64,000 nucleotides of DNA from Caenorhabditis remanei (Eukaryota; Nematoda; Chromadorea; Rhabditida; Rhabditidae). The stretch lies in assembly GCF_010183535.1 (NCBI RefSeq), contig NC_071331.1, positions 13,330,001 to 13,394,000 of the forward strand. The letters are read 5' to 3'. Numbering within the stretch: position 1 is the stretch's first letter; the number at the start of each line of letters is the position of its first letter. The notes under the pieces were generated by a model. It did no database searches, had not been told where the DNA came from, and saw only the letters and a program-made list of their open reading frames with translations. A program made the translations under genes and the position numbers. Of the stretch, positions 29,307-42,359 are shown one piece after another.

Positions 29307-31813
29307 ATATATTGTTCGTCGAAATGTAAAATTTCACCACAGTAATATTTTGGATATGAATTGAAGTGAGCCGCCCGCGTGCTCAGCGGGATATCATCAG
29401 ACTATTAAGCATGTCACATGACACCACGTTCATCCTATTGTTGTTTGAGTTTCCATCATTTTATAGTTTCGAAGGCAAACATTTGACACATTATGTCAGT
29501 GAAATTCGACGTTTTGTTGACGTGTTTCGCTTAGTGTAACTTGCGGTTTCCGATTTGAATAATGTATTTATTTTCGGTCAGTGGTACTAGATTTTCAGAG
29601 ATTGGTCTGACTACAAAAATAACTGTTTTGTAGTCTAGGTTATAGAGATTGGAAGATTTTATTTTATACTCATTCTGGAATTATACATGTGATAGTTTTT
29701 AGCGCGAGCTCGTACATATGATTGAAAAGCTGACGACGTGGAGATTCCGAATGTGTTTTTGAAATTTGATTTTCTGAAAAACTAATAGAGACTTTTAGCT
29801 CACAACTCTTGTGATTTGTTAAGATTTTATTTTATTTTCATTTCGATTCCATTGTGAATTTACAGACTGCTCGTCTCGATTTGGTTTTTAGCGAAATTGT
29901 AAACCAGGTTCAGAATCCGCACGATTTCTTCTTTTCAGCTATTCGACTTTCATTTGAAAACCTTATACTCGTGAAACCTCATCCACCCCTATTCAATAGG
30001 AGTCCCTCTTGTTTCTTTTCATCTGAACTCTCCAACTTGAACCCGAGTCAATCATGTGTCCCTCTGAATATCAGTTTATGGTCGACCGCTTCTCCGTTGT
30101 CATGGAGATTTAATTTGTTTGGAATGCGTTTCAAATCTTTTTTATTTATGAGTTTCTGTCAGAAGTTTTTTGATATTGATTCGTCCTCAACGAGTTCTAG
30201 TCTAACAAGTTTTGAAAGTAGAACACAACTTGGATCTAAAGAGAAAAAGAACCGTATTTACCTCTCTTTCTTCTCAAGAAATACTTCAGATTTCAAATCC
30301 TTTTGTACTTGTATCCAACTACTCTTGACCCTTTTCTCATTTTCTTTTTCTCATTTTGTCATCAAAAAGAAATAAGAAAAAGAGAACAAACAATGCAATT
30401 TGTTTGTGCCGAAAAAGAGATTGGAAGGCACAAAAAATAGGAGAATCTCTTCGTTTCTCTTCCAATTTTTTCCGACAACGGTGTTAAAAGTGTCAAATTT
30501 CTGTCTCGTGGCCCCTACTGAAACGACAAAGGACCGCCTTTCTCTCCTGGTTTTTTGATTCCGATATTTCGGGATTTTTAAAGGAAAATTTGGTTAGGAC
30601 TGGGGTTCAAATGAGATTCTCTGAACGTTCACAAATCGTGTCGATACTGAGAATCCCAACTTCGAGAAATCAACACAATCAGGGTCGGCTGGAAGCATTA
30701 TACCCAGAGACCCTAGTTTATAGGCTCGAGACGTTTTGATATTAACAAGTCTTCTAGATTACTGATCAGTTTTTTCATGTGAACATCAGATTTCAGAATA
30801 CGATATGAGTCGCCGCCTTCTTATTCTGAAAAACCATTCAAACCTACTTCTAACTTCCATGTTCCTTCCTTTTTTAATCTCATCTGATTTCCAATTTTCT
30901 CTAGTATTCTGATTCACGTAATTCTCTTTTATCTTCTGACTTTTTGGATTCTATTTCCGATGAGTTTTGACGTCGTCCTTTCAAATCTAACCAACGTCTT
31001 CTTCTTCTCCTCCGCCTTCTTCGTTTTTCATTCTTTTCTATTCTTGAATTCAATTTTGTCTATCTCTGGATGTGTCGTGGTTGCAATTAGGGAAATTGAA
31101 AAGGAAATGAAAAAAGTAGAAAAGGGAAAAAGAAATGATTCAAGAAGAGAAAAGCCAGAAGGAATGAGAAATGACGGAGCAACTTTTATGGTTTATCTCG
31201 ATTCTCCTACTACAAAAACTCAACTTTTAGGAGAGTGGTTTCTTGAAATAGAGACATTTTCCGTTGGTTTTTTGATTTTCAATTTAGAAAATGAACATTT
31301 TTATACTCTTGATTTAATCATTCAGATTGAGTTGTTCTTGTATAGAACTGGTCGGAAATATAGTTTATTTTGTATTTTCTGTTGAAAAATGGGTTCCATG
31401 ATATGAAGATATATGGGTCTGGAAGGAGTCAGAACCAGAAGTTTCCTTTTGTTCTATTTCTTCAACAAAGTAATCCAATCATTAAAACTTTTTTCATCGA
31501 TTTCTCATTCAACCATTGTGCAGAACTCAAGACTGTCAAAGTCGTCAAACCTAGAACATAATTTTTTCCAATGAACAACTTTACGAGTTTCCGAACATCA
31601 CTATTATATGATAATCCCCATTAGTTACAGTAACACCAAAACCTTTTTTCGTGAAATAATTTATCTGAAATTTGAGGTGGTTCAAAATAGAAAAATTCTG
31701 ATATTTCTCTGATGTCTTGATGTTTGAGTGATAGGTTTGAGACAATTAATGTGTATGTATTACCGTCCGTTCTGTTTTCATTAGTTGGAATTTGTCAATT
31801 CTTTGTTTTGAGT

Positions 31814-32031
31814 AGGGCTCGAAATGGGACGAGTTGGGACTCCCCGCGTCCCCGTTCCGCGCGTCCCAGATAGTCATAAAACGGTTAAAATTGAACCTGT
31901 ATTCTTGAAGCTTTGGAAATCGCGTCCCCATCTATATCTTCAGGCTCTGTGAAAGTTTGACAACTTTCCGACAAAAATTGACTGTTTTCCAAATGACCGG
32001 AAAAAAGTGGGATGCCCCATTTCGAGCGCTA
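31814..32031. mobile_element. Non-autonomous DNA transposon (MITE), 218 bp
   Basis: The left end AGGGCTCGAAATGGGAC and the right end, read as reverse complement AGCGCTCGAAATGGGGC, are terminal inverted repeats that differ at two of 17 positions. The element is flanked by a perfect 9-bp direct repeat GTTTTGAGT (31805-31813 and 32032-32040), a plausible target-site duplication; an 8-bp duplication, as in hAT elements, is equally compatible. There is no transposase reading frame, so mobilisation would need a partner element. The interior is moderately GC-rich at its ends and AT-rich in the middle. Confidence 0.75.
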
Positions 32032-32311
32032 GTTTTGAGTGCTCTTTCAGTCAGTTCTCCCTCTCCCAAGACATTTTTCCAAATCAAGAATCTCCTTTTT
32101 CCCCCAGACTTTTCCTCTTGCCTCCAGCTGGAAGCCAGTTGTCTGAGTGCCCTGAAAGGTAAGAAGTAACAAAAGTAACTTACCTTTCTCTCTCCCTCTT
32201 TCTTCTCCATCCCCTTACTCTCAGCGGTCCTTCACCCTTTTCGTTCCACGGGCCTCTGGTCATGCTCATGATGATGTGCTCAATGAGCTCACACCATTTT
32301 CAACTGACCGC

Positions 32312-32320
32312 CTGCGTCTC
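32312..32320 (+). promoter_or_regulatory. CTGCGTCTC promoter-type motif
   Basis: CTGCGTCTC lies in a short GC-rich patch (ACCGCCTGCGTCTCCACCGC) 2.1 kb upstream of the + strand GNAT gene and about 280 bp after the MITE. It is the third same-strand copy in the window. It may mark the promoter of the gene at 34378. Confidence 0.35.
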
Positions 32321-34377
32321 CACCGCGTTAACACTGTTTTCCAGTAGCTCCTCACGTTTCTCTCATGTCTCTTCGTGGTTTTGAAGTAATCGATGTGAAA
32401 AAGAGAGAGAAAAGAGAGATTCTGTGTTTGGAAAACATTGAAAAGAGGCCAGAGAGAGGAAGTTACTTGTTACTACAACTGGACTCTTTTATCATCATTG
32501 CTCATTATTTTCTCTTTTTCTCATTAGATTCTGTCTCGTTTGAAGCCATTTCGATGGTCCGAGGATTTATTTTTTTATTCGTTTTCTAGAAATCCATGAG
32601 ACGATTCGGATTCGTACTCGATCCGAACTCCTCGAAGCCTCATTTCAATCTGAAATGCATTCAGTTTTCTTCAGATTTAAACCCATTTTATGAGTATATT
32701 CTAAAGGTCTTCCATTTCAAAAACCTACCGTAATACTGTCTCCTCACTCTCTCCAACTCCTCGCTCCTCCCCTCTCACTTCTCAATTCTAACTAGGCATG
32801 TTATGTTTTTATGTTTCCAAAACTTTCAGAATTTCTGTCGGTATTCCACTAAACGAATCCCCAATCCTTCTCTATCCACTAATTGTTTTGTCACACCCCT
32901 TCGTTGTCTTTGTTTTTCATCTTCTTCGTTCACTTTTAACCGCAAAATTGGTTTCTTGCTATCTTTTTCAGTCACTTTTCTTCTAGTTTTTCAAGAATAT
33001 CCCCCTTTAAGATACAATTCCAAGTCATTCAAAAAAAACTTGATTCCTTCTAAAAGCTCATGGAAACTTCTTGCACTCTATGAAAGCAATTAGCCAAATT
33101 TCCGTTGTAGACAAATCCAGTGAGAGGTCTCATGTGATTGATCATATTCTAATCACATTTCTTTCTCTCTGAAAGTTCATGAATTATTGATTCAAATACT
33201 CGTAGACGTCAGAAAAAATTATATTCTTAAGACGTTGATATTCGATTTGTATCAGCAGATTTTTGATAGAAGAAGAAGAATCTTCAAATCAGAAGAACAG
33301 AAGATTCCCGTGTGATTTTGAGTTGTTTTTCACTTTCAGATTTCTCTAAACGACTGAAAATTATAGCTTGTTCTCCGATCAATTTTTGATATTCAAGTAT
33401 TTTTCAAGAAAAAAATGAAGGAGAAGAAGAAGAAAAAGAGAGGAAGAGATCCTTGAATATTCATTCTATCTCTCATTTATCTTATTCTCAAATTATGTGT
33501 TTGAGGGTGAGAAATAGATGATATTCGTTTCGAAAATGATAAATTATTGGAGGTTGGTGGAATAGAGGAAAACGAGCTAGGCGGTTATCAGGCCGTGTAC
33601 TCAGTCGCCGAGTATTGAATTCTTGATCGGGACAGCCAATGGTGGTTGATTTTTTCAATTTAAGTTTTCCTGAAATATTTTCCCTCGTTATTCTTCTTCT
33701 TCTTCTTCTCAATTTTGAATCTTTGTTTTTCGGTAATGTCAAACTCTTTTCTCGTTGTCTCCCACCGTCATTTCATTTTCTCAAGTTCAACTTCATCCGC
33801 AACCCTCTTCATAATCACGTTTCCAAAACAAAGCAACTGAAAAATTCATCCTTTTCCTAAACTTTTAGTTTTCACGGTCATTTGAAACTCCAGGAGCAAA
33901 AAAGTTGTTTGTCACGAGATTATCATTGATATTGAAACCTTTTGCAAATCTTTTTTGAAACTTGTTCTCTAGCCTTCTGCAGAGTAATTGCAGCGTGCAG
34001 GTGAAACTTTGAACTCGTTGTTTTTCTCTTTTCATTTTCCCAGATCATTGAATTACTCAAGAAACCTTCTTGTTCAGAAATACTGAAAGATCTTTAATTT
34101 CTCTCATTGTTTTTCCCTTTTCGAGTGATATTTACTTGTTAGTTCTAAACTGATTTTAGTTTGGTTATCAGGTGAAATTTCTAGTCTACGTTCATCGAAT
34201 TTTTTGTTAGTGATAAGAGAGGAAATATCAGCGGTTTGTTGGCATTTATGATGTCGGTTCCTGCTTAAAGTTCTTTTTTGAAATGTTAGTTCTCTCGTTT
34301 TGAAGTAACAAATCGTCATATTTTTATTGTTGATGTTATAATTGTAAGTGGGTTTTTTTCAGATTTGATATCAAAGA

Positions 34378-37300
34378 ATGTTTGGATTATTGGCTCGTGG
34401 AGTTTCAGCATTCGTTGCGTCGGTCAGTGGACACACAAAAGATGATTCGGGTATTGAAGGTGAGTTGAAGGGAAGTTGTTTCTGAAAACACTTCGGGATC
34501 AAATTCGGAAAAGTTTATCATAAACGGAATGAGTCGTTGTGACTTTTCAGTCTCAGTGAACGCAGTCGTTTTCGTAAACATTCAAATATGAGTCAACTTC
34601 AGAATATCTAACTCAGCGTGTTCCAAATTCTCAAATTTCAGGAAGCAGTCAGGATGACTCTCGAAGTGTCAGATCCACCAATTCGAGTATCAGAAAGAAA
34701 TCTGATTCCATCATAAGTGCAGGTTAGTTTCTTATCTTCTTTTTTCTTCTTCACAAAACCTAAAATTGATTATTTTTCTTTAATGGGTTATGTTTTCTGC
34801 CTTTCTTTTTCTATTTTTCTCGTCTCGATTCAATTCAAAAATTGTGTCGACGACAGAAGAAATCCGGAGAAAATTTGTAGCCTCTGGCGGTTTCTTTCGT
34901 TGGTTGCTTTGTTGTGGTTCTCTCTTCTCATCTCTTTTCCTGGACATATTGAATTATTCGATTTCATTTAGAAGATTGATGAATAGCGTTTTGATGAGAT
35001 GAACTCGGTTTCTCTCAGTGAAAAAAACTGCTACAGATGACGAGTTCTCAGTTTTAAAGTTCACAATCAGCTTGCTGAAATCGTAGTTTTCGTTATGAGA
35101 CCACTGAGAAACATAGGTTGGAATCTACACTGTAAAAGTGTACTCCATTTGAATCTTTATCTTTTGAACCTCCATGATTATACTTCAATAGCTCATTCAA
35201 CCCACCCAGAAATTCTTAATCCATTCTCTTTTCCCCTTTTCAATACATCTTGCACATCTCAAAATTAATCTAATCTAACATCTCCTTCAACCCATTTTTT
35301 CTCTTTGAGTCTGAACTGGTATGACAAATGAGTGAGGCGAAATGGATTAGTTTTTGAAAAAGGAAAAAATAAGTCAAGAAGAACAGATTGATGAGCTCTT
35401 CTTTTTACTTTTAGTTTTTAGAAGGTCGTGTAGTTCGACGTATCTGAAGATTTACAATCCTGAATGTCACTCCACTTGATTAAACACTTCTTTTAGAACT
35501 CTCTGAAGCGGAGAAACTCCCTCTGAATTAGAGCTTTTGCAGATTGGAACTTTGCATTGAAGTGTGAATTCACACATGTTCAAGAATACGTTCAGAACAA
35601 ACTTTGGCTCACCCGTGAATACATTTTTCGTTCCGTACGAGTGTTGTATCAAAAGAATTTAGACGATCATCGAACGTTTTCTGAATTATATTTCATCGAA
35701 CCACTGTCAACTGACTTGATGATCCTCGTCAATTTTTATGAGCTCACATTCTCGAAGAATAGTTTTAAGATATGAGTTTGTGTAACTTTTTTGAAGTGAC
35801 AGCTGGTGATGATGTCGTTATTTCGAATAAGAAAACGATGAAGATGTTTATTTTTTGTTTATGAAAATCGAAATGTTCAACTCAAAAAATGTGTTTTCTT
35901 CTTAACGTCCGTAATTTCCCTTTTTCTTATTCTGGAATGGCATCAAACGATTTGAAAAAGAGGAGACAGAGGGGGTATTACTGATAATCCAACCAATTAT
36001 TCCATTTTCCCTTCTTTTTTTATTTTCACCGCTCTTCGCCACCTCTATTTCTTCCATGATTCGCTCCGTTATTGTTGCCGTTTTCTCGGGTAACATCAAC
36101 AATTTTTCCCTTGAATACAATATCGGATTGAACGGGCGCAATGAGCATTTGTTTAATTTTATGGAAGAGAAGAAGTGTGAATTTTTACGTGACGGTGTTT
36201 GGACAATTTATATTTGACTACTGTAAAAACCCTTGCTTAAATATAAAATCTCTCATGTCAAACTCACATTTTCTGGTCTGCTCTGCCACCTTTAAGCCAC
36301 GTGCCAAAATGGTACAATTATATGAAATTCGTGAAATTTGAATCATCAGGTCTATTGCAACCTTTCAGTTTTTTTGGCAATAAGTTTTGAAATAGAATAA
36401 ATACTTCTCCGGAATTCTTACTCACCATCAAAACCATCTGATCCAATTCAACTCTTTCGTTTTATTTTCTGACTAAAAAGTGTATCATTGCATCCGTAAC
36501 TAGTAATTATCAGCTGCCTTCTACTTTCAGTTTCTTCTAGAATTCAATTGATTCCACGAAGAATATTAAATTGAGAATTATGAGAATGAAATGGAAACGC
36601 GGGGACAGTTATAAAGGCAGTGAGAGTGTAGTGGACTTGAAGAGTCTAGGTATTTTGGATTTTGATCTACAGTACTTACTCGGAAATACTCCTCATTTGA
36701 AATCATGCAAGAATTCTTTATTTTTGTAACGTCCTTTCCTGCATTTCTTCTCATTCATCCCCTCCTAGTTACTCAATGATCAAGCCTATTTGCTTTTTGA
36801 AACCGATATTCGAGTTGTTCTCCATCTCTCCAAAACCCTTGTCATCTAGAAATGACAGTGAAGAAACCAAAAGAAGAGTGGAAGACGTCAGAAAAATAAA
36901 TGAAAAGAAATGGGAATCGATGGGTTAACAGAAGGCAAACCGCTCCTCCTTGTTTTCTTCTTCTTCTTCTTCTTCCTTTTTCTTTCTCTTTTCTTCCCCA
37001 ATATTTGATTCTTCTGCTTTTTTCTGGCTTCGTCCGTTTTGTTTCTTCCGTTTCTTCCTCTTCTTTTCCTCATTTCGTCCCAAATCGTCGTCGCTTCAGT
37101 TTACCACAAAATTAAAGTCTAGTCATCTCGAAACGGGTAGAAACAACGAGAGCCTTAACAAATAAACAACCAATTTTTGCAAAAAAGAACCTTTGACGTT
37201 TAATTTAATCAACTATTTATCTGAAATGAATCATTGTTTGGAGTGTGCATCTCACGAGGTTTTAATTCAAAATGATACCATTGAACTTTTCAATTTAGAG

Positions 37301-39802
37301 GTAGATCAAAAACTCATTCCTTCCCGAAACGAAATCTAGAAGATTCAAGAAGATCACTCGTTATTTCGAACATTTGTTTGTTTTTTGCCTACCTAACGTT
37401 ATTCTCAACGCCTCCTATGTTATGGATCATCAATGTTCAACCTTTCCTCTGATTTCTTTGTTTTTTGTTTCGTTCGTTCAGTATAAATAGATCAAATTGA
37501 GCAGACAATCTTCCAAATCAAGATCATATCATCATTCAGATTAGTTTTTCGAAGAGTCAAGAAGTCAGAAGTTGGATAAGCTGAAATCTTTCTAATCTCT
37601 ATTTTTGCACTTTTCTTGCTCAAAATCCACTGTCTCTAGAGATTTTCATTGATTTCTATTGTCAGAAACACTTCTATCCTAAAATCATTCCATCTTATCT
37701 CGTCCTGGAGGCTACAAACTAGAAACGTCTCCTTCGTACAATCAAAAAGGGGCGGAGTCTTCGTGCGTGTCAATCCTCGCTGGAACCCTAAATTATGGGT
37801 TCACCACGAAACCAATAAATTTTTTTCTACGTTTGACGTCAAGATTCGAAGCTTTTCTCCGCTTTGACTTTACATTTTAACTATTTTTGCAGTGCAGATC
37901 AACCTTCAAAAAACCAAAAAACCCTTTTTGATGATGTGCTTCTTGAACAAATAATGTCCGAAAAACGGCACAAAAAGGACAAACTTCTTCAGTTTCTCTC
38001 TATGTAATTGGTCTCTCTCTCTCTTTCTCTGCTGGTCCATGTGATAGATATCGAATTTCGTTAAACAAATAAAGTAAAAAGAAGCGCTGCTTTCTATTAA
38101 AAATCTTTTTTCATTAATTTTATCTTATTTTGTCTTGCGGATTCTAAATTCTATGGAGTCTCTTCATCTTTTTAGTTAGGGTTACTGTATTCGACGTGTT
38201 TGCGTATCATTGCGGACCAGGCACTTTAAACTACGAGCAAATTTTCTTCTCATTCTTTCCTTTTCCGGTTGTGTTCGCATCAGGTGGCTCATAGTTTTAT
38301 AGATATGATATGAGTATATGTTACCAATGCAAACTCGTTTTGCCCACAACTCTATTTTCATTGAAATCATTAATTTCCTTCTATTTCCTTCATTAAATTG
38401 ATGATCTTTCCACTCTTCTTTCAAATTTCCTTTAGAAGAAATCAAAATGAAAGCCGAAGAAGGAAGATACGAGTTGGTCGCCTTCTATTCTTCACTTCGA
38501 CCACAGAAAATTAGATTAGAACCATCAAAAGCTTGCGTTTTCACTTTCTGCGAATTTCTTTGGAATGTTTTTTTCTTTTGCGAAGAACATTCAAAAAGAA
38601 GAGTTTTGAAACAATTTCTAGAAATTCGTTGTTCTTCTCTCCCCCAACCAACTTATCGATAGAACCCAAAAGAGTGGCTTATCCTAAAAAAAGATTTAAG
38701 TTTCAGTCTCCAGGGACAAACCGAAAACTCGCTCGAAAAGTGGCAAAAAGTTCCGTTTATTTTTATTCAGTCGATTTTCTTTCCGTCTCTCCTTCTACTT
38801 TTTCCATCTATCATCACCAACGTTTTGTTGTTATAATCCGAATGATTCGAATTCAAATAAACAAACGAAAACAAAACTTTGACGGTTCATCTTTTGAAGT
38901 TTGAAAAAAAAAGCTTCGCAACTTTTCAATTTTTGCAGATATGACAGCGAATAGGCAACAATTCCAAGTGGAGTCAGTTAAAGAGAGCAATTTGGACGAA
39001 ATCGTTCAGTTTTTGCTCGATAATTTTGCACAGACAGAAGCGATTTTGGCCAGTTTGAAAATCGACGATGATCAGTGAGTTGTCTTATTTTCTTTTTTCA
39101 GAATAATCAATTTTATCATTTGCAGGCTTTGTCTGAAAGAGCTGACAGTGATGATTCGCGATCTTGTTCAAGACAGTCTTCAGTGTTCGTCGACGTGTGT
39201 TATTCGGGACGCTACCACTCGTCAAATCGATGGAATCGCTTTGGCATGCAAAACTTCCATCTTTGATAAACAAATCGATCGTCTTTGTGCATACGAATTC
39301 AATCAACAACGTGTTCGTGATGCTGTCGAATTCCTGAAATACGTCTTCAACAAACTGGATGTCATGTACTATCTCAATGAGTATCATCTGTTCAAGCCAG
39401 TTTTCGTCGCTCTGGTGTGCGTTCGAAAAGAATTGTGGGGCCAAGGAATCGGCACGACGTTGATGAATCATGTGTGAGTCAAGTTTCAAAATTGGCGTTG
39501 CTATTCTGTTTTGATCAAGTACAAAACCGTTGTTTTTCAGGAAATCAGCAGCTCGTTCGGACAGCTCCGATGGACTTATCAGTCTGTGCAGTAACGAGCG
39601 CGGACACAAATTGATGAAACATTACTGTCCGACTGATGTGAGTTTGATAAATAGGGATGTGAGGTATACATTTTAAACTAATTTTTAGTTCGCAGCTGTT
39701 CGTTACGATGCCTTCAAAGGAGAACATCTTCGTCCGCCAATTGTGATGCGTCCACCGGAAACGTTCAGCAGCGTCTACGCCATGCTAGCCAAGTTCTCGT
39801 AA
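34378..39802 (+). CDS. GNAT family N-acetyltransferase, 285 aa (long form)
   Basis: Exons: 34378-34459, 34642-34722, 38939-39074, 39126-39473, 39541-39637 and 39689-39802. The first two exons encode a hydrophobic start (MFGLLARGVSAFVASVSG) and a serine-rich stretch ending SDSIISAD. A 4.2-kb intron follows. The third exon contains an in-frame ATG at 38941 (MTANRQQ), so a shorter form of about 230 residues is likely from an internal promoter. The catalytic part has VALVCVRKELWGQGIGTTLM, with the Q-G-I-G acetyl-CoA loop of GNAT enzymes, then SLCSNERGHKLMKHY. The fold recalls the arylalkylamine N-acetyltransferase-like proteins of worms and insects, which acetylate amines. The substrate is unknown. 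The stop is 383 bases from the convergent gene at 40186. Confidence 0.85.
34723..38938 (+). other. 4.2-kb intron of the GNAT gene
   Basis: The intron runs from a GTTAGT donor to a TTTTTGCAG acceptor. It is T- and CT-rich with a CTT repeat around 36953-36975 and CT runs near 38010. No nested gene could be supported. The internal ATG of the next exon suggests that part of it acts as an internal promoter. Confidence 0.5.
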
Positions 39803-40185
39803 AAACAATGTAATTCGGAATATCATGTAAACATATTGCAACGATTTGTTACGCCTTGTAGCTTTTTCTTTAAATCTGCCTAAAAATCGAACCGCTCTTC
39901 TCGCTAATCTTTTTCATGTCCTGTATTTGCTGTCATTTGACACTATTCTTCTCTTCCCACATCAAAAATCCAAATCAACTGCATTTGCAATTTTCAAAAT
40001 TAAAATTCAATCAAAAAACAATCGATTTTTCTTTCTGCGATCCTGTTTTCCACCATTCTCTCACTCTCTCAGTCATCGTATATTTTTTTAATTGTATTTT
40101 TCGAGAATCTTGCGAAACATTCAAAATAAAAGTAATTTTCTGTGTCAAAAAATACATTACCTTTTATTTAGGTAGCAAGTAAAAA

Positions 40186-40854
40186 CTAAAAATAAAACGA
40201 AGACATGATGACAAGTAAGAATAAAAGTCCAAAAGAAGCAGCCGACGATCCGATGCACAATCCCTCTTCTGCTTTTCCACCGCACTCCGATCCCGGTTTT
40301 CCCTTTATGACATCTCCGTGACCGGAACTGAAAACTCTGCATTATTATAGTATATTCAGTTAACTGAACTCACTGAGTATCTGTCAAATACAGTTTTCCG
40401 CATTTCGGATGTTGAATGCAAGCAAGTTTAGTGGCCAATGGGTTCTCCTTTGTCCCTTCCACGGCATTAACCGCCCAAACGTCCCCTTTATATTTCTCAG
40501 GTTCCCATCCAAACGGGCATTCGAATCCTTCCATCGGTTTGAGTTTCTCCATTTCTTTGTCGTATTCCTTCAAGAAAGATTCTTGATTTTCAGACGACTA
40601 TCATTTTATCTCACCAGTTTTCTCATATTTCCAATGTTCTGTTGCGTCGCATAGATGAGTCTTCTGTTGTTCTCGCGTTGAACACAACTCTTTCTCTCTT
40701 CTTCTTTTTCATCCACTTTTCCACTGACTTTCTCATCATCTTCTTCTTTTTCTTGTGCAATTACCAGAGTTACTGAAATTATTTATTACTCATTACTACC
40801 TGATTATCACTTACAACACAGAAGAACGGCAGCTACAAGAAGAAATTTCTTCAT
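40186..40854 (-). CDS. Secreted six-cysteine protein A, 177 aa
   Basis: Four exons: 40815-40854, 40615-40772, 40374-40567 and 40186-40327. A signal peptide (MKKFLLVAAVLLCLTLVIA) is followed by a highly charged linker. The core has six cysteines in the pattern C...MEGFEC...LACIQHPKCGKL...SEC...GLC. It closes with a hydrophobic tail (SFGLLFLLVIMSSFYF) that fits a GPI-anchor signal. It is a tandem paralogue of the next gene, 1.1 kb away on the same strand, with the same exon count and phases and the same conserved cysteines. I do not recognise the family, so no function is assigned. The 47-nt second intron uses a weak acceptor (TTTCTTGAAG), chosen because it matches the paralogue's exon boundary. 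Confidence 0.75.
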
Positions 40855-41390
40855 TCTGATAGGATGTTTTCACGAGTTGTGTAGTTGCGATTTGATGAAT
40901 AACCGTTCCTTTTCAAGTAAAATTGGCATGTTACTGACCCATGTCGTGTCAGTGCGTCCACAAGACACAGGTCGTTTCGGGAGCAGTTCAGAAAAGGGAC
41001 GCGAAGGTTGACAACTTTAAGATGTTTTACTTCTGTACTGCTTCGAGCACAATTCAGATTATAGAAGGTACCAGACAAATAGCTTTTCTTGTATCCTGTT
41101 TGCAGGTAAACAAGACGAGACTGTCACGACCTTTACAATTGATCTAAAATCTTCATGAAATTTAATTAATTAAAATTGTCATGCTTGGAATTCATGCTCT
41201 TCAAACACTTTTGTGCCGGATAGTGGTCAACTGCAATCCTTTATCTTAGAATCAATTGAGATAGCGGATCCTAGAGAGGATAATGAAAGAAACGTGAAGA
41301 AACATCCAACTGGATATCGAAAAATAGTCAACTAGGCCACAAACTACAGACAACGAGAGCAAGGCTTCCACATAATTTATTCAGATTCAT

Positions 41391-42046
41391 CTACAGATTG
41401 AAGAAAGAAATAAAAGAAATAAGGAAGAAGAAGCCAAAAGAAGCGGCCGATCCGATGCACAATCCATCATCCACTTTCCCACTACACGCTGATCCAGCTT
41501 TTCCCATTTTACGTTGTTTTTGATCAGAACTGAAACAGTATAATCATTTTTTGAATGAATAATTTGTACTAACTTTGTGTTTGTCAATAAGAGCTTTCCA
41601 CATTTTTCATTCTGAACACATGCAAACGTAGTGGCCAATGCATTTTCCGCTGTCTTCACTTCATCATTAGCCATCGTCGCCCATACACCCTCTTTATACT
41701 TAGAAGTCATCCAGTTCTCCGGACACTTGAATCCTTCCATCGGATTGGCTTCCATCGATTTGTCATATTCCTGAACATTTCTCTGAAATTTACTAAACTT
41801 TTTCAACAGTACCAGTTTTCTCATATTGCTAATTCCTTTTGCTTTTGCCACTGCCCGTCTATTTTCATTCTCATCTTTCAGACATTCCTGTCTCTCCTTA
41901 TCTTTCGGATCGGGAGTTGTATTCGACGGAGTGCTTTGTGCAAATGCAGAGTTACCTGAAATTCCGAAATTGCCTCACGATTTTTACCAAACATATGAAT
42001 ACTTACTGCACAAAATAAAGAGAGCTATAAGAAGAGCGTACTTCAT
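41391..42046 (-). CDS. Secreted six-cysteine protein B, 176 aa
   Basis: Four exons: 42007-42046, 41813-41955, 41574-41782 and 41391-41529. The order is signal peptide (MKYALLIALFILCSNSAFA), a short acidic linker, then ECLKDENENRRAVAKAKG, the shared NMRKL and PMEGFKCPENW blocks, LATTFACVQNEKCGKL, SACSGKVDDGLCIGSAASFG, and a hydrophobic tail suggesting GPI anchoring. It shares exon 1 length (40 nt), intron phases and all six mature cysteines with protein A, so the two arose by tandem duplication. Divergence outside the cysteine frame is high, as in secreted proteins under loose or positive selection. The family is not recognised. Confidence 0.8.
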
Positions 42047-42359
42047 TTGGAACGATCTCTTCCCCAATGTAGCTAATTGTGTCTTGAAGAACTAACTGGT
42101 TCCTCTCGGAATGGATAGGATAGTTATCAAGTTGACCTTGCTGTGCTACGTCTCAAAACTCACGTATTCATCTGTCTTTTAACCATATAATTTCACGAGA
42201 ACTTCTTTAAAATTATTTCAGAAGAACAGGAAAAACCATAGTGTTTTCCTAGTGGTTTTATGCAATTACACAAGTTACTGAAACCTAGCAGCGCAAAAGG
42301 AGCTCCTCAAAAAAATGTTCAGATAACCTCTCCTACATATTTTTTATTTTTTATTTTTA

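Larger units (their letters stand above)
29307..34377. other. 5.1-kb sparse region with a MITE
   Basis: No gene model could be assembled. The + strand is CT-rich from about 29900 to 31100, giving long but low-complexity frames without family resemblance. A MITE occupies 31814-32031, and a promoter-type motif lies at 32312. From 32700 to 34370 the sequence is T-rich with CTT repeats near 33691-33710. It most likely holds the 5' regulatory region of the GNAT gene at 34378. Confidence 0.5.

Noticed and set aside
29854..30375. 173-residue open frame on the + strand
   Set aside because: It is dominated by serine and phenylalanine from CT-rich DNA, has no recognisable motif and is not linked to neighbouring exons.
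40569..40614. 17-nt intron in secreted protein A (acceptor GATAG)
   Set aside because: The intron would be far below the minimum length; the acceptor giving a 47-nt intron matches the paralogue instead.
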